Part shown: positions 35,314 through 46,520 of the stretch, piece by piece
Layout of the letters: every line of letters starts with the position of its first letter
Numbering within the stretch: the stretch's first letter is position 1
DNA from: Plectrocnemia conspersa
Taxonomy: Eukaryota; Arthropoda; Insecta; Trichoptera; Polycentropodidae
NCBI GenBank assembly: GCA_009617715.1
Contig: VTFK01000116.1
Coordinates: forward strand, 434,001-498,000
Direction of reading: 5' to 3'
Length of the DNA: 64,000 bases
Made by a program: the position numbers and the translations under genes
The notes under the pieces: model-generated
What the model was told of the DNA's origin: nothing
Seen by the model: only the letters and a program-made list of their open reading frames with translations
The model's database searches: none

Positions 35314-35974
35314 TATTATTTTATATTGCATTTAAAGAAAATTATTAGAAAAAAATCAATGATTCTTAACTTTTTTATTGCTTTTATTTATTTTACTAGT
35401 CCCTGTAATATTATGTTTTAATACTTTATTTTACATTATATATTACTTATTATATATTATTTAGCTATTGTGTATTTTTTTATAAAATTAATATGTTCAT
35501 TTATTTTGTACTCTTTTCTATAAAAGTCATTTAAAAAAAAATTAAAGTGAATAAAAAAAAATGTTGCAAAAGTTGAATGTTTTTTTTATATATCTTCAGT
35601 TACATATGTAAATATATAGCTATCTGGGGTACCTCACAGCAGTAAAAGGTCGACCACCGTACATGTACGGCGATAGCGCTCAAAGAGTTAAAGGCAACAA
35701 AATATCAATAATTCCATTTCCTCAACGAAAATTTTCCAAAATATCACTTAATTTTTTTTTTTTCTGTATTTCCATTTTTTGCTTAAATTTTTAAATATTT
35801 GTTAATTTTTTTCCTTAATTTTTGACCAGAAATGTTCTATTTTATATTTTTTTTAAATTGTAGCTAATAACTGATTGTAAACATGAAAATGTTTATAAAC
35901 CCATGAATATTATATATAATTAGTATAATATGTTTATGAAATTTTAAATGGTAATATAGATGATAAAAACTTAC

Positions 35975-36129
35975 CCTGTAAGCTCCTAAATTTGTAACAG
36001 AACAACTTAGAACAGCTTCCCTACCCACAGCCACTGTTACGTTATAGATAGGTCCTAGAAAGTCTGGATCGACTTCTGGAGCTGGTGTTATTGGAGCATT
36101 TCCAGACGATGGTGTCGGTCTGAGCTCAA
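35975..36129 (-). CDS. DIP-gamma: DIP-gamma-like exon: linker and first half of Ig1
   Basis: Minus-strand exon between a TTTTCAG acceptor and a GTAAGT donor, 155 nt, entered in phase 1 and left in phase 0. It encodes about 51 residues: a Pro-rich linker (LRPTPSSGNAPITPAPEVDP), then the start of an Ig V-type domain with FLGPIYNVTVAVGREAVLSC and SVTNLGAYR. The Cys of LSC is the B-strand half of the Ig1 disulfide; N-V-T is a possible N-glycosylation site. The frame runs straight into the next exon, which begins VGW. DIPs are cell-surface Ig proteins that bind Dpr partners through Ig1 and help specify synaptic partners in insect neurons. The exon holding the start codon and signal peptide was not found. 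Family assignment is strong; the DIP-gamma paralogue call is from remembered similarity. Confidence 0.85.
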
Positions 36130-38271
36130 CTGAAAATAAAACATGTTATTTTTAGTGTCGATAGAAAAATCAATTGTGGGTGAATTCGATAAAATGAGAT
36201 CCATATATTGCAAAATTATTTTACATGATCTTATTATGTTAAATATATGTATAAGCAAATATCATATAATACAAAATCTGCTCATGTGTAAAATTTAATT
36301 TGCAACAAATAAGAGACACGCGAATCTCAAATAAAAGCAGCAGAAAAAATATTTTTTAATAATAATTCGATGGAGCGTGTAATGATTATATGAAAATTGC
36401 TAACTGCGAAATCAAAACGCATCCAAATTGAATTACGATTCGGACCAAAAATCGGAGCAATAATTCGCGCAGTCAGGCAATAACGGTTAATCGGCTTGTA
36501 TCGCCCAAATTGGTCTGCGGCCGTAATTTAGTAATGGGAAAATAATGTTGGACACTGTGGGATAATTGTGAGCTTATTTTGAAGTACGGACTGTGATTAA
36601 ATGTAATTTTACAATTTTGTACGGTAGCAAACTCAGATTTATTGCATTAATATTTTGCATCTTAAATGCATCTCGAAAACAGCTCTATAATAATATTATT
36701 ACTAATTCTAGGTACTTGAAATATTTATAAAAATAATATATTATATATAAACATATATAAAATACTAGGAGTTGTACTTTTTTGTTTAATCAGCTCGCGC
36801 ATGCAACAAAAATGCGCGTACTTCTCCATAGTTTTAATAATTCTGAAGCAACAGAAGATGCAATTAATTTACAAAAGTACTAATTAAACGGTAATACAAA
36901 AATATCTAGCGAATGCGCAATGTTACTTGATCCTTAAATATAAGAGTGTCTTGAATGCCTATTAAATGTCTATTAGATCAGCTTTACTCATTTACTCAAA
37001 TAAAGAGTCATATAAATAGACTATGACCTTCAAGGATAAGGAAAAATACAGCGAAAATTTTATTTTAACAAGTAAACACAGTCCAATTTCGATTCGGAAA
37101 CGCGGCAAAAGTTCGACACGAGCCATTTGCGCTTTTACAGAAGCTCATTGCGCAAAAAAAACACCGACTGAGACGAAGGGAAATAATTACGCGAAGCTCT
37201 ACGAAGCTTTAGCTGTGCTACGGATCATTTTGCGGTCCGCAAAGTTTCGACATCAAAATTAGTTTTGCCGCGGTGTTATTTGCTAATTAAAACGTATCTG
37301 GATCGATTTTTTCACGTAGTTTTTAGTGACTAGTGATGTGACGGTTTGTGAAATTTGATTGGATTGCACTCGGCTTGTTTGCCTTTTGAGCGTTGATTGC
37401 ATTACACATAGCCGACAAATATTTACTATCAAAATATGCAATTAACCTATGGTTACTGATTGGCGTATTGCGAGAGACGTCTTTGTTTAATTAAGACAGC
37501 AATTTTACAGTTGCCTAAACGGCGGTGCATAATTTAAACGCGGTCTTAATTCAAACTCCTATTACATTTTATATAAACAAGCCTCTGTTCGATTGTTAGT
37601 AAAGACATTAAGTAAAAATATATTAAATTTATATTCGAATTATTATAGCAGACCTTTAAAAGCTGTGAACGCACCATCGCGTTAAATCAGGTGACTTTTA
37701 GTATAATATAAACTGTCAAATTAACGAAGCAATATGCTTTAAATCTTATATATGTGAAAAAACAATAGATAGTAAAAAAAAAAATTTCAAATAATATGTT
37801 TCATTTGTTTCAAAAAAAACATTATTTAAAGTTATTTTGTAAGTCACAAGGTACGTTACATAGTTACCATTTAATGTTTAACTTTAGTTAGATATATAGA
37901 AATTTTGTATATACCGGAAAATTTTGCTTTTTCTTCACTCAATTCTAAAGATGAGTGAGTAACATTTTCATTGTTGTATTGTCTCAGTCTATCTCATTTA
38001 CTTTACCCATCTAAAACTTGTTTATAAAAGATTTTCTTGAGTTCATTTTGTATGACAAATATTGTGTATAAATAATGTAATGAATTGAGTTTTATGGGAA
38101 CAAAACAAACTAAATTGGCCTAATCATTTTATATGTATATTGTTTGCATTACATATGTTTGCTTACTTTAGATGTTTCTAAGAAAAGAGCTAGTGAATAT
38201 CAACAAGATTTAAAAAAAATCTTGATATTGATTGGTATCGCGATTTTACGACAGGAAATACTTATATTAAA
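36130..38271. other. Upstream intron without genes
   Basis: AT-rich, with mixed CpG-containing sequence at 36400-36560 and 37020-37560. The frame at 37023-37262 has no recognisable family. No signal-peptide exon identified. Confidence 0.4.
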
Positions 38272-38404
38272 TATTTATTTATTTTAATTTATTAATTTAT
38301 TTAGCTTAATAGCTAATCTTAACATCTAACAAATTTAGTAAACATATATAAAAAATACATAACAGAAAGAAAAAATAAAAATATACAATAATAAAGACTT
38401 AATA

Positions 38405-38776
38405 TTATAATTTATTTCTATATGAACGAAGGTGTTTTTTTATTCCATTTATAAAACCCGTTATATTTTTGCTGTTTCGGATTACTCTTGGAAGACTATT
38501 ATATAAATCAAAACCTCCGTACATAACTCCCCTAGCCGTACTCGTTTTCTTATACTTAATTATCTTTAAATTTTCTCTATTTCTAATATTATATTTATGT
38601 ACATCTTTATTTCTTATTAAATATTTATTAAAATATTCTCGTAACATATTATTTTCTAACTTATATATAAATACTAAAACATTCATACTTAATATTTCTT
38701 GAACATTCAACCATTCTAATCTATCAATCATACTTTTACAATTAGTTAATCTATTTTTATTTAAGATTACTCTCAT
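38405..38776 (-). pseudogene. LINE C-terminal domain
   Basis: Reads MRVILNKNRLTNCKSMIDRL then EWLNVQEILSMNVLVFIYKL and ends GGFDLYNSLPRVIRNSK...NITGFINGIKKHLRSY. This is the post-RT region of CR1/Jockey LINEs (A-M-R-x-I-L ... L-x-W-L ... Y-N-x-L-P). It is in a different frame from the RT fragment because of a shift between 38916 and 38776. Confidence 0.8.
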
Positions 38777-38915
38777 TGCCCTATTTTGTAATTTTTTGCA
38801 ACATTTGTTTTGTCTAATTTATTTAACATATTTAATAGTGTTGCACAATAATTAAAATGGGGTAATATTATACTATTGTAAATTATTTTTTTTGTATTTA
38901 TACTTAATATATTTC

Positions 38916-39835
38916 TTAATCTAGATAATAAACCTTTTTTCTACTATTTTTTTTTAATATGTAATTACAATGTTCTTTAAAATTTAATTTTGTATCAACA
39001 ATTACTCCTAATAATTTTATATTATCCACTATTTCTATACTAGAGTTATTTATTACTATTTTGATACTATTATCTAACACATTTTTATAATTAATAAACA
39101 TACATTTAGTTTTATTCTTATTTAATTTAAGTACATTATCCTTTAACCATATTTCTAATATACTTGATTCATTATTTAAATTATTTACAATTTCTTTAAT
39201 GTTATCACCTATGCAATACATTATTGTGTCATCCGCAAATAGATGAATTTTACATTTTTTCACTTTATTAACTATATCATTAATATACAAAGCAAATAAC
39301 AATGGTACTCCATAAAACCCTTGTGGTACTCCATAAGACACTAATTTCTTTTCAGAATATACATTATTTATTTTAACTTTTTGTTTTCTTTTATATAAGA
39401 AATTATTAAACCATCTTAAAACTATATCACTTATACCTATACTCTCCAATTTCTTTAACATTATTTTTCTGTCTATTGTTTCGAAGGCTCTCTTGAAATC
39501 CAAGAAAACTGCTCCAATGATTTTGTTTGTATCCTTAGCCAACAGCCAATCATTTATCACTACTTGTAATGCAGTTTCAGTCGAATGCTTTTCTCTGAAT
39601 CCCGATTGTTGTTCACATATTATGTTTTGAGAAGTAATAAATTCCTTTAATTGTTTGATTACTACTTCTTCTATTATTTTTTCTATACACGGTAGCATGT
39701 TGATTGGTCTCATTTCTTCAACTTTTTTACTATTTTTTATTTTAGGTATAGGTACAATAGTAGCAATCTTTAAATTTTCAGGCATTTCTCCTAAGGAGAG
39801 TGCTTTATTTAATAAATAATTTAATTTAGTTCTTT
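38916..39835 (-). pseudogene. LINE reverse transcriptase fragment
   Basis: The minus frame from 39785 reads MPENLKIATIVPIPK, MRPINMLPCIEKIIE, QQSGFREKHSTETAL, AVFLDFKRAFETIDR, VSYGVPQG, an altered PLLFALYINDI, HLFADDTIMYC and KLLGVIVDTKLNFKEH. FADD is the catalytic box. The usual S-V-L-G after VPQG is replaced by FYGV, a local disruption. The frame opens upstream of the first Met, as expected for an internal fragment. It ends by frameshift in an A-run near 38930. Confidence 0.85.
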
Positions 39836-39836
39836 T

Positions 39837-41005
39837 AGTTTTGAGATGGTTTAATAATTATTTATATAAAGAAAACAAAAAAGTTAAGATAAATAATGTA
39901 TGTTCTGAAGAGAGGTTAATGATATGGAGTAAAAAGGGTCTAAATTGGGACCATTGTTGTTTGTTTTATATATGAATGATATAGTTAATAACGTAAGAAA
40001 ATGTAAAGTTCATCTATTTCTTGGATGACACATTTTCATGGGTGATAACATTTCAAGAAGTTGTGAGTAATTTGAATGATGAATTAGGTGTGTTAGAGAT
40101 ATGGTTAAAGAATAATGTACTTAAATTAAATGAGAATAAAACTAAATGTATGTTTATTAATTATAAAAAATGTGTTAGATGATAATACCAAAATAGTAAT
40201 AAATAACTCTAATATAGAAATAGTGGATAATATAAAATATTTAGGAGTAATTGTTGATACAAAATTAAACTTTAAAAAGAACATTGTAATTACATATTAA
40301 AAAAAAAATAGTAAAAAAATAGGTTTATTATCTAGATTAAGAAATATATTAAGCATAAATACAAAAAAATTAATTTACAATAGTATAATATTGCCCCATT
40401 TTAATTATTGTGCAACACTATTAAATATGTTGAATAAATTAGATAAACAAATGTTGCAAAAAATTACAAAATAGGGCAATGAGAGTAATCTTAAATAAAA
40501 ATAGAGATTAACTAATTGTAAAAGTATGATTGATAGATTAGAATGGTTGAATGTTCAAGAAATATTGAGTATGAATGTTTTAGTATTTATATATAAGTTA
40601 GAAAAAATAATATGTTACCACACTATTTTAATAAGTATTTAATAAGAAATAAAGATGTACATAAATATAATACTAGAAATAGAGAAAATTTAAAGATAAT
40701 TAAGTATAAAGAAAACGAGGTACGGCTAGGGGAATTATGTACGGAGGTTTTAATTTATATAATAGTCTTCCAAGAGAAACTGAAACAAAAAAATATAACG
40801 GGTTTTATAAATGGAATAAAAAAAACACCTTCGTACATATAGAAATAAAATATTATAATATTAAGCTCTTTATTATTGTATATTTTTTCTTCTGTTATGT
40901 ATGTTTTTTTATATATTTTTATATATGTTTACTAAATTTGTTAGATGTAAAGATTAGCTATTAAGCTAAATAAATTAATAAAATAAATAAAAAATAAAAT
41001 AATAA
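39837..41005 (+). mobile_element. Inverted, 5'-truncated copy of the same LINE
   Basis: Plus-strand copy starting at the reverse-transcriptase block LRWFNN and running to the same AAGCTAAATAAATTAATAAA tail as the minus copy. Frameshifts and stops break it (for example in the LGP and FADD regions). It interrupts the minus-strand element between its linker and reverse-transcriptase parts. Together 38272-39422 and 39837-41005 form inverted arms of about 1.15 kb with a spacer of about 410 nt. Confidence 0.85.
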
Positions 41006-41273
41006 TTATTTCCCATGTTTCTTAAATTATATTTATATCTAGTTCATCAGTACTAGTTCCTTTTTTAAATTTACATATTATGTTATGAATTTCATCTAAT
41101 GATACTGATTGTCATTTACTAAATTTTACAATTATTGCTTTATTATTATATTGTACTAAATTACTAATCCTTGGTATTGAATTCACAATTTCTTCTATGC
41201 TCTCAATGTAATATGTATTCATTTTTTCTGTTATTATATAAGGATCTTGATATATATTTCCATTAATTTCCAT
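41005..41273 (-). pseudogene. LINE pol fragment upstream of reverse transcriptase
   Basis: Begins MEINGNIYQDPYIITEKMN and continues with EEIVNSIPRI, two in-frame stops, a KKGTSTDELDI block and ETWEII. This is the linker that precedes reverse transcriptase in CR1/Jockey-type proteins (the K-x-G-x-S-x-D-x-I block). It would lead directly into LNYLLNKALSLGEMPENLKI at 39830-39770. Confidence 0.75.
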
Positions 41274-41691
41274 TTTTATTATGTCGTTTTTCTGATATTA
41301 CTTTAAAACATACTGGTATGCAAAAAAAATGTTTACGTTTATATAAAGCGAAAAATAAGCTATTTTAAAAATAGCTATAATGGTAAAATTAGTATTATAT
41401 AAAAAACATATTAATTTTTAAAAATATTAATAAACCGAATTTAATATGTATATTGTATTTAATTTTTTTATTGTATAAGTATAACATTAAATATTATTAT
41501 AGGATATACAATTGTTTTATATTTAGTATAAAAATTATATGATTTTTGATTTTTACAAAGAATTGAACTAATTGGGGCAAAATAAAAATATTAAACCATA
41601 GATTAACGAATAATATGTTATTCGTATTACTCATATTAAAACAAGAATGATATTAACTTATTCAATAAATCATAAAAGACGAAAATTATTG

Positions 41692-41763
41692 ATGGAATAG
41701 CATAGTCCGTAATGTATTATACTAGTAACTAGGTTGCAGGTTCGAGCCCCGGCAGTGGACCTC
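41692..41763 (+). repeat. tRNA-derived SINE head or tRNA pseudogene
   Basis: TAGCATAGTCCG (41698-41709) fits an A box, and GGTTCGAGCCC (41739-41749) is a near-perfect B box at a suitable distance. The ends do not pair into an acceptor stem, so this is not a functional tRNA. Confidence 0.5.
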
Positions 41764-42219
41764 AAATTTTTATTTATAAAATTGCGCTATTATTAAAAAA
41801 AACTGGCCTCTAATATGTAACATCTATTGATTATAAATTGTGCAGCACATAAAAATTTATAAATAATATAGATGTCATTGATTTCTATATTATTAATTAC
41901 TACTTGTAGGTATTCATTATGTCTGATTGACTAACTCATTGTTGTAACGCATTGGGCTTACGCCTGTCAGGTTACAACGGAAGATTTTATAAAACTAAAT
42001 AGTCATGAAAAATAAATTAAAGCAAAATTTTATTTATGCACCTTATTTTAAACACTACATAATGATTATAGATAAAAAGATTTTTAACATATTAAGATTA
42101 CAACCAAAATGTCCGTTATTTCTTAAAATAATATTTTTTATAAGATAATTTTATTTCAAAGATAAATTCATTGTTGAGTTATTTTTTTTAATAATTGCTT
42201 ATAAATCCTTACTAAATAT

Positions 42220-42378
42220 CAGGTGCGTACGGTGATATACATTTCCTTTCGCTCGCTCGCGTGTTAAGTGATGAGAGCGAGTGAGAGATAAGCGTGCGTT
42301 ACATGCGGAACGCATGTCATACACGCTTATCGTACGCACGCATGACCTTGAATGAATGTATCTCACCGTACGTGCCTG
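42220..42378. mobile_element. hAT-type MITE with exact 8-bp duplication
   Basis: 159-bp element with ends CAGGTGCGTACGGTGATATA and inverted GTATCTCACCGTACGTGCCTG, flanked by CTAAATAT at 42212-42219 and 42379-42386. The interior has GAGCGAG motifs and inverted blocks (ATAAGCGTG / CACGCTTAT). Non-coding. Confidence 0.9.
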
Positions 42379-42819
42379 CTAAATATATAATAGATATGTT
42401 TAATTACATTAATCATTGAACATAAATAGTTGTACTATTAATATACATACATCACATATGTTAACTTGTAAATTTCTATTTTGTGAATTCTTATCTTAAA
42501 AATCAGCAAATTTCTCTAGAAAATTATCATAGCCTTTTTTTGGTAAAAATTAAATTTGGACGAATATTTTTTTTTAAAACCGCTGCATTTTTTTGTACCA
42601 CTGCATAGAAAAGGGTTAAAATGTTAATCTGTATATTAAAATATATATTATTTTAATTTGTCGGGATATTGATCTTTCACAGTCGGGCGAAGCATCGAGC
42701 AATAAAAACATTTATGCATAGCTTTGCTTAAAACTAGCCTGAAATTATTTAATATATTAGTTTTGCATTTTAATTTGTGCTCGTATTCTCAAAGAAATAG
42801 GAACATAGAAGAGAAGACC

Positions 42820-43040
42820 CAAGAGCGGCACTTCCGGCCTCTGTCCTTCGGAAGTCATCAACAATGCGAGTCTTTGTTCGCCTCGCCGGCCCAAAGGGAA
42901 AACTTTCTCGCCGCCCAAAGGGAATCTAATGAACCGGCGAATTAGTGTTTTACATCTTGGCTCGTTTTCGCGAAAATTTTTGAAAAACGGCCTCACGATT
43001 ACACGCCCCCACTTCCTTTGAGAAAACCAAGGGAAGAAAT
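42820..43040. other. CpG-rich island
   Basis: Unique, CpG-rich sequence including two CCCAAAGGGAA motifs about 20 bases apart (42890-42925). Overlapping frames on both strands are incidental. Candidate regulatory or conserved element. Confidence 0.25.
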
Positions 43041-43499
43041 TTCCCTTCTGTTACTTAATTCGCCAACTTTGCAAACCAGATGCGCCTGCTTTTAATTCTA
43101 TAACTTGACTAACTAATTTTCTTGCCTAAACGATAGAGGAATAGCCGCCACAGTAATATGTAATAAATTACCATCGATCAACTCTAATGCTTTGCAATTA
43201 TTACATATAAAAATATTAATGTAATTCATACGTATTTTTAGATTTTATAAGATGCAATATTTGAAATACTGTTGAACATTTATTTAATGAACGTTAGAAA
43301 TACCCTTATTTTATTTTTAAAATTAACTTAGAACAAAATTAAATCTGTCAATCATTTGATAATTTATTTACTTACAATAAAATCCTGTTTTTATATATAT
43401 TTTTTCAAAAATGATTAATTCAGTCTGACGTTATTTGCATATTTTATCATTTAGAATCTGTTATAAATGTATTCATAAAACGTATCTTTATTAAGCTTC

Positions 43500-44290
43500 T
43501 AAACACTTTTTGCATACGACATTTTTCAGTAGGATTTCATTTTGCAAAGTTATGACACTTTTAATTTTTACATTGGCCGCCATTTTATAAAAAAAAAATA
43601 TATATTTTTTATACAAACGTAAAGGGGATGTTCTGTAGTTCTATACTACACTAAAAATTGAATTTTTATTCTTTAAAACCAAGCAGTTAAGAGCGTTAAC
43701 TCTTCTGAAAGTCTTGAAATGCCTCGTATGGGGGGTCCGATCGAACTGATACATCGCTTGTTTTGAAGCAAAAAGCTATTTTTTTAATATTTTATTTTGA
43801 TGTAGTTTAGGCTTTTAAACGTTTCATGTATAGCGATCTTTTCGTTAAAGTTTAAACCTACTGAGTTACGAGTATTTAAATTTTTATACTTATCGCCATT
43901 TTGCAAAAAATTGACAAAATGGATTTTGCTTACAAACATACACAGGATGCTTAAGAATTCTATACTGTCACAAAAAAATTCAAATATGTATAAATAAGCT
44001 CACACTGACCTTAACTATATTGAAAATCTTATGAGCGTATGTATGGTGGGTCGATCGACTCAACACACTAAACGTGTTTTGAAAAAAAAATACTTTTATT
44101 TTTTAATTTTTAATTTTTTTTTATAGTATCGTAAGTATAGTCGAAAGCTCTATTTTGTATAAAAAATTCAAGTCGATTTCTTAAATAGAAACCTCATACG
44201 AGCTTTAACTATATGCCAAGTCGCATAAAAGCTCGTTCGGGGGGTCTCGGTCAATTTACCGTAAGACTCGTTTTTTATTAAAAAAAAATT
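43500..44290 (+). repeat. Decayed tandem repeat, period about 315 bp
   Basis: Two diverged units align: GCCATTTT(A/G)-type blocks at 43579 and 43896, and TATGG(G/T)GGGTC...CGATCGA at 43727 and 44041. A third, shortened unit has TTCGGGGGGTCTCGGTC near 44232. Non-coding; looks like an old satellite or the internal repeat of a lost element. Confidence 0.6.
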
Positions 44291-44620
44291 AAAAAATTGT
44301 TTTGAATGCAAATTAATAAACTTTACTTATGAAAATAATGTAATTGTTTTTTTAAATACCATTTCAACAAACCAGAATTCGAAATCTTTAAAATTTATTG
44401 CAAATAATCATGTTTTAATACAGACCAGAATTGTGAATTTATGTACTTCGTCTTGAAAAGGTACTGCCAAATACAAACATAAATCACCATGCATATGATT
44501 TTAATTGACTATATTTGTCACCAGAAATATACGTTGGATATTTAAAATAAATTTAAGAATATCGGAATAATATTTATTATCAAAAGATTTATCTCTCATA
44601 TTAATTTTTATTCATGTTAA

Positions 44621-44865
44621 CCCTTTGAGTGGTATCGCCGTACATATACGGCAGTCTAACTTTTACTGTTTTGAGGTAGTTCAGATAGTTATATATTTAC
44701 ATATATAACTGAAAAAATAATAATAATTAAAAAACATTATATTTATATAATGTTTTTATTTAAATATTATTTTTTTGTAATTTTATTTAATGGAAATGAT
44801 TTTTATAAATATTAATATTAATAAATTATAGAGTATTTAAAAAATATATATACTAGTATATTATT
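44621..44865 (+). mobile_element. One end of the TTAA palindrome-family element
   Basis: TTAA (44617-44620) followed by CCCTTTGAGTGGTATCGCCG and the imperfect palindrome CGCCGTACATATACGGC (44636-44652). It then aligns with the complement of the right end of the 34204-35687 element. The opposite end is missing, apparently replaced by hAT sequence near 44870. Confidence 0.65.
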
Positions 44866-44879
44866 TTGTAATACCGGTA

Positions 44880-45344
44880 GTATCATACGTCAATTTTTAT
44901 CCTAATACCGATATTATCGGTATCGTTACTACCGATATTGCAATCCCTATACACGACTTGTGAACTGACTATAGTTACAGCCTCATTTTCCTTATTTATT
45001 TTTGTAAAAAAATGAGTTTTTATGAATAAATCAGATTTAAGCTCTTCCACTTTTCTTATCGTTGCGTTTTTGGAAGTTATAATGACGAAGTATATCGTAT
45101 TTTTTAGTAGACATAATGCCATCGCACAATAAACATAATGCTAATTTAAATTGTTAACAAAACAATCTACATTATTCTCTGCTTTAAAAGTGCTACATTT
45201 GAGTAATCTTTTCTGAAATTAAAATGAAAAAAAATATCGCTAAAAGCGTTACACTCTATCGATTAATTACTGCTAAAGTCACAGTGAAATGCGAAGAAAT
45301 ATTCCTAGATTTTGAGCCGAAATAAAATAGTTTGCCGATCTCTG
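44880..45344 (-). mobile_element. hAT fragment: terminal repeat and BED-finger start
   Basis: On the minus strand it begins CAGAGATCGGCAAACT at 45344, a terminal repeat of a common insect hAT type, and runs to about 45150, where ALCLLCDGIMSTKKYDILRH gives a BED-like C-x2-C finger with its histidine region. The next part, in a shifted frame, has FFTKINKENEAVTIVSSQVV, which fits the segment after the finger in GTF2IRD2/ZBED-type hAT proteins. The rest is absent or unrecognisable. Confidence 0.6.
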
Positions 45345-45559
45345 ATGTCTAAAATTTTTTTTTTTTATAGTTTAAATATAATATTTTTGTTTGCTTTACC
45401 TACTTAGTAGTTGTTGAAAATAGTGGATAATAAATTACAGCACTTTGAATCCTTGACTGCTTATATTATCTACATTTAAATGGTTTCTGTAATTAGCTTG
45501 AAATATAATACGCAAATCGGTTAAGAAATGTATTACGAATATTCCGGTTAAGCTAGTTT

Positions 45560-45960
45560 AATTAAATCAGATACCCGACACCATAAAGTCATATGCCACG
45601 CGCACACCTTACATAATCTTGTAATATGTAAAGACAGGTAATTTTAAACGTACTTTTACGACTAGGGCTTATTGGGCCGGAAGAAAGGTCGCAAATCCCT
45701 TTAGTTTTGTATCAAATATACGGCGGGTGGCATAAAGCAAGTCAGAGCCAGGGAATAATCTGTGATGTTTTCGGGCACCGGTCAAAGGGACGTTAGGTCC
45801 CTATTGTCCTATTTCTGAAACGGCCTTTCTAATGCCCAGACGACATAAAACGGAGAGACCCGCTGAAATAAACTTCAATATTGCGGACGATATTCCGCGT
45901 TTTTCATCTTTATGACCGTCCGTGGATGATTTCGATGCGAGACAAGCGGCATGAGTTAAC
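45560..45960. other. CpG-richer island
   Basis: Low-repeat sequence of balanced composition in an AT-rich setting. No supported frame. Candidate conserved non-coding element. Confidence 0.2.
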
Positions 45961-46239
45961 TTGTGCTTTTGGAAAATGAAAATTTATATTATTTTTAAGC
46001 AGCTCAATAGAGCAGTATTCGAATCTTATGCCTTAAAAGTCATAAACAATGACAATTTGATAGTCCGCACGAATATCCTTACATAACATCTTATAGAACA
46101 TTTTCCACAAAAACATTTTATTCGATATTATTTTTTTGTAAGTGAGAAGCTTTACTATTTTAGGCCTCTACTTGTTTATATGTACATATTTTTTTAAATC
46201 TTTCTTTGACCTATATTTCTGAGAAGAAAACCTATCCCC

Positions 46240-46520
46240 TCGTAAATCGATTCTTTGCTCACTCTCGCGATTTATCGAATTAAAGGCATTCCGCCAGAGC
46301 ATTTGTATTTATATAGTACATTTGAAAGAAAAAAATAAGCAAGGGTTTCTCTCGGCCCTCAGAGCCTTATGGCACGAAAGGGCCGAAAGGATCCGTGACG
46401 ATAATACGATCCGGGTCGTATTAATATGTAGAGGATCGCGACGCCTCGGCCATTTGCGATGTGGCCTCGGTTCAGGCAAATTGCCTCGTTTTCCACAGAG
46501 GGTTGCAAATTTTTCTCGTT
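46240..46520. other. CpG-rich island
   Basis: CpG-rich stretch with GGCCCTCAGAGCC and CGGGTCGTATTAATATG. The frame at 46322-46546 is not recognisable. Candidate conserved non-coding element. Confidence 0.2.

Larger units (their letters stand above)
34204..35687. mobile_element. TTAA (piggyBac-like) non-autonomous element hosting Tigger
   Basis: Starts CCCTTTGAG after TTAA (34200-34203) and ends CTCAAAGAG before TTAA (35688-35691). The left and right ends pair as C(C/T)CTTTGAG. The right subterminal region has the palindrome CCGTACATGTACGG (35657-35670) next to GGTCGACC and TTTTACTGC motifs, also found at 44621 and 62190. Without the nested Tigger it is about 475 bp and non-coding. Copy A of the surrounding repeat provides the unoccupied site. 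Confidence 0.8.
33858..35940 (+). repeat. Dispersed repeat, copy B, interrupted by nested insertions
   Basis: Left part 33858-34203 and right part 35688-35940 are collinear with copy A (22870-23470). The 1.5 kb between them is a TTAA element carrying a Tigger element. The right part ends about 35 nt before the donor of the first Ig1 exon. Confidence 0.75.
30916..35974. other. DIP intron inside Ig1
   Basis: About 5.1 kb intron in phase 0 that splits Ig1 between its B and C strands. The proximal part (30920-33850) is AT-rich with a CpG-richer patch at 32230-32700. The distal part is a dispersed repeat hosting nested transposons (33858-35940), ending only about 35 nt from the exon donor. Confidence 0.75.
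38272..41300 (-). mobile_element. AT-rich CR1/Jockey-group LINE, 5'-truncated, split by an inverted copy
   Basis: The minus strand carries one element in two parts. The upstream part (41273 down to about 41010) encodes the connector before reverse transcriptase. The downstream part (about 39836 to 38272) encodes reverse transcriptase and C-terminus with a TAAATAAA-type tail. Between them sits a plus-strand copy of the same family (39837-41005). The protein order joins sensibly across that insertion, so the minus copy is older. No endonuclease domain was recognised above 41300. Confidence 0.8.

Noticed and set aside
37023..37262. 79-codon plus-strand frame
   Set aside because: No recognisable motif; reads through mixed intronic sequence.
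38272..41005. Twin-priming inversion as explanation for the inverted LINE pair
   Set aside because: Twin priming inverts the 5' part of a single insertion, but here both arms contain the same 3' region, and the outer LINE resumes at 41010-41273, so a second insertion fits better.
42560..42620. AAAAGGGTTAA as the end of another TTAA MITE
   Set aside because: A single end-like motif; no partner end with TTAA found nearby.
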